The notes beneath the pieces were generated by a model. The model saw only the letters and a list, made by a program, of their open reading frames with translations. It was not told the DNA's origin and made no database searches. A stretch of 32,850 nucleotides of DNA from Proteiniphilum sp. (GTDB lineage Bacteria; Bacteroidota; Bacteroidia; Bacteroidales; Dysgonomonadaceae), in NCBI GenBank assembly GCA_015478855.1, contig JADMKJ010000002.1, positions 6,568 to 39,417 on the forward strand, in the 5' to 3' direction. Made by a program: the position numbers and the translations under genes. This document shows, in pieces, positions 32,494 to 32,850 of the stretch (position 1 is the first letter of the stretch; the number at the start of each line of letters is the position of its first letter).

Positions 32494-32850
32494 TCAGCTG
32501 AAACGGGCATCTTCAGGGAACGCGTATCCGTTTAGAAAATCGATTGTTTTCATCCTTTTCTTGCCTGATAACTGAAGATCTGTGATGCGGATGAACCCAT
32601 CATGTACCACTACATCAAGAAATGTTTTGTTGTCTGTCCGGATGGTACCTGCAGGTAAGTTATCTGCGTTGCCTCTGATTAACTCACTGATCAGCTCACT
32701 TGCGAAAAGTCTTACCCGCAGCGGTTGATCACTCCCGTCCCCGCACAGTTCTGTCCATGCCGCCGGATAGGGCGATAAGCCGCGGATAAAATCATACAGT
32801 TCAGCGGCCCTCATTCCCCAATCTATCCGACAAGTCTCTTTGAATATTTT
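32494..32850 (-). CDS. fmt: Methionyl-tRNA formyltransferase, C-terminal part (runs off window)
   Basis: The last 118 codons of fmt; the 5' part lies beyond 32850. The frame stays open to the edge and reads KIFKETCRIDWG before the first internal Met at 32814, so that Met is not the start. AAELYDFIRGLSPYPAAW and the C-terminal OB-like domain ending QLSGKKRMKTIDFLNGYAF are diagnostic. The enzyme formylates initiator Met-tRNA. The formyl donor site and catalytic residues lie outside the window. Confidence 0.93.
   Translation of the reverse strand, partial: KIFKETCRIDWGMRAAELYDFIRGLSPYPAAWTELCGDGSDQPLRVRLFASELISELIRGNADNLPAGTIRTDNKTFLDVVVHDGFIRITDLQLSGKKRMKTIDFLNGYAFPEDARFS

Overview
The window reads as chromosomal DNA of a Bacteroidales bacterium, probably near the Dysgonomonadaceae/Porphyromonadaceae. 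The evidence is a short primary sigma factor of the Bacteroidetes type, the MurF-alanine racemase fusion, families typical of the phylum (GSCFA, DUF4834, DUF5063, DUF3078), and promoter boxes that repeatedly match the Bacteroidetes consensus TTTG-N19-TAnnTTTG rather than E. coli -35/-10. Thirty protein genes are supported. I see no rRNA, tRNA, CRISPR array, insertion sequence or phage gene. The genus is inferred.

Layout. Positions 1-133 hold nested inverted repeats. Positions 134-3076 (minus) carry a fold-type-II PLP enzyme resembling cysteate synthase, an alpha-oxoamine-synthase-family acyltransferase, and a small DUF4834 membrane protein; the two enzymes together suggest sulfonolipid (capnine) synthesis. 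Positions 3147-6550 (minus) form a tight operon, skp/ompH - murI - cvpA - psd - pssA, with two ATGA overlaps, joining envelope chaperone, D-glutamate and phosphatidylethanolamine synthesis. Positions 6781-12123 (minus) hold rimP-nusA-infB behind a consensus promoter and a terminator-like hairpin in the leader. Both NusA and IF-2 carry in-frame tandem repeats in acidic regions.

Positions 12231-14732 (minus) look like an accessory island: a membrane protein with a C-terminal winged-helix-like region, a cytosolic subtilisin-like protease, and an 81-residue protein resembling a free-standing I9 pro-domain/inhibitor. This is the best candidate for an undescribed system.

Positions 14944-21024 (plus) hold DUF5063, a 3'-5' exonuclease, an RlmI-like methyltransferase, a GSCFA protein and MurF-Alr. 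A possible small RNA unit lies at about 17385-17470, and the block ends in a bidirectional terminator. Positions 21172-25267 (minus) hold an OmpA-family porin, the primary sigma factor and an HtrA protease. Positions 25462-30634 (minus) hold a glycosyltransferase after lysA, and a lemA - TPM - TPM - miaA run. The right edge has a DUF3078 outer-membrane protein (plus) converging on a truncated fmt (minus).

Several starts were placed on homology grounds rather than at the longest open frame: murI (GTG), ompH/skp, rimP, the GSCFA gene, miaA and the DUF3078 gene.
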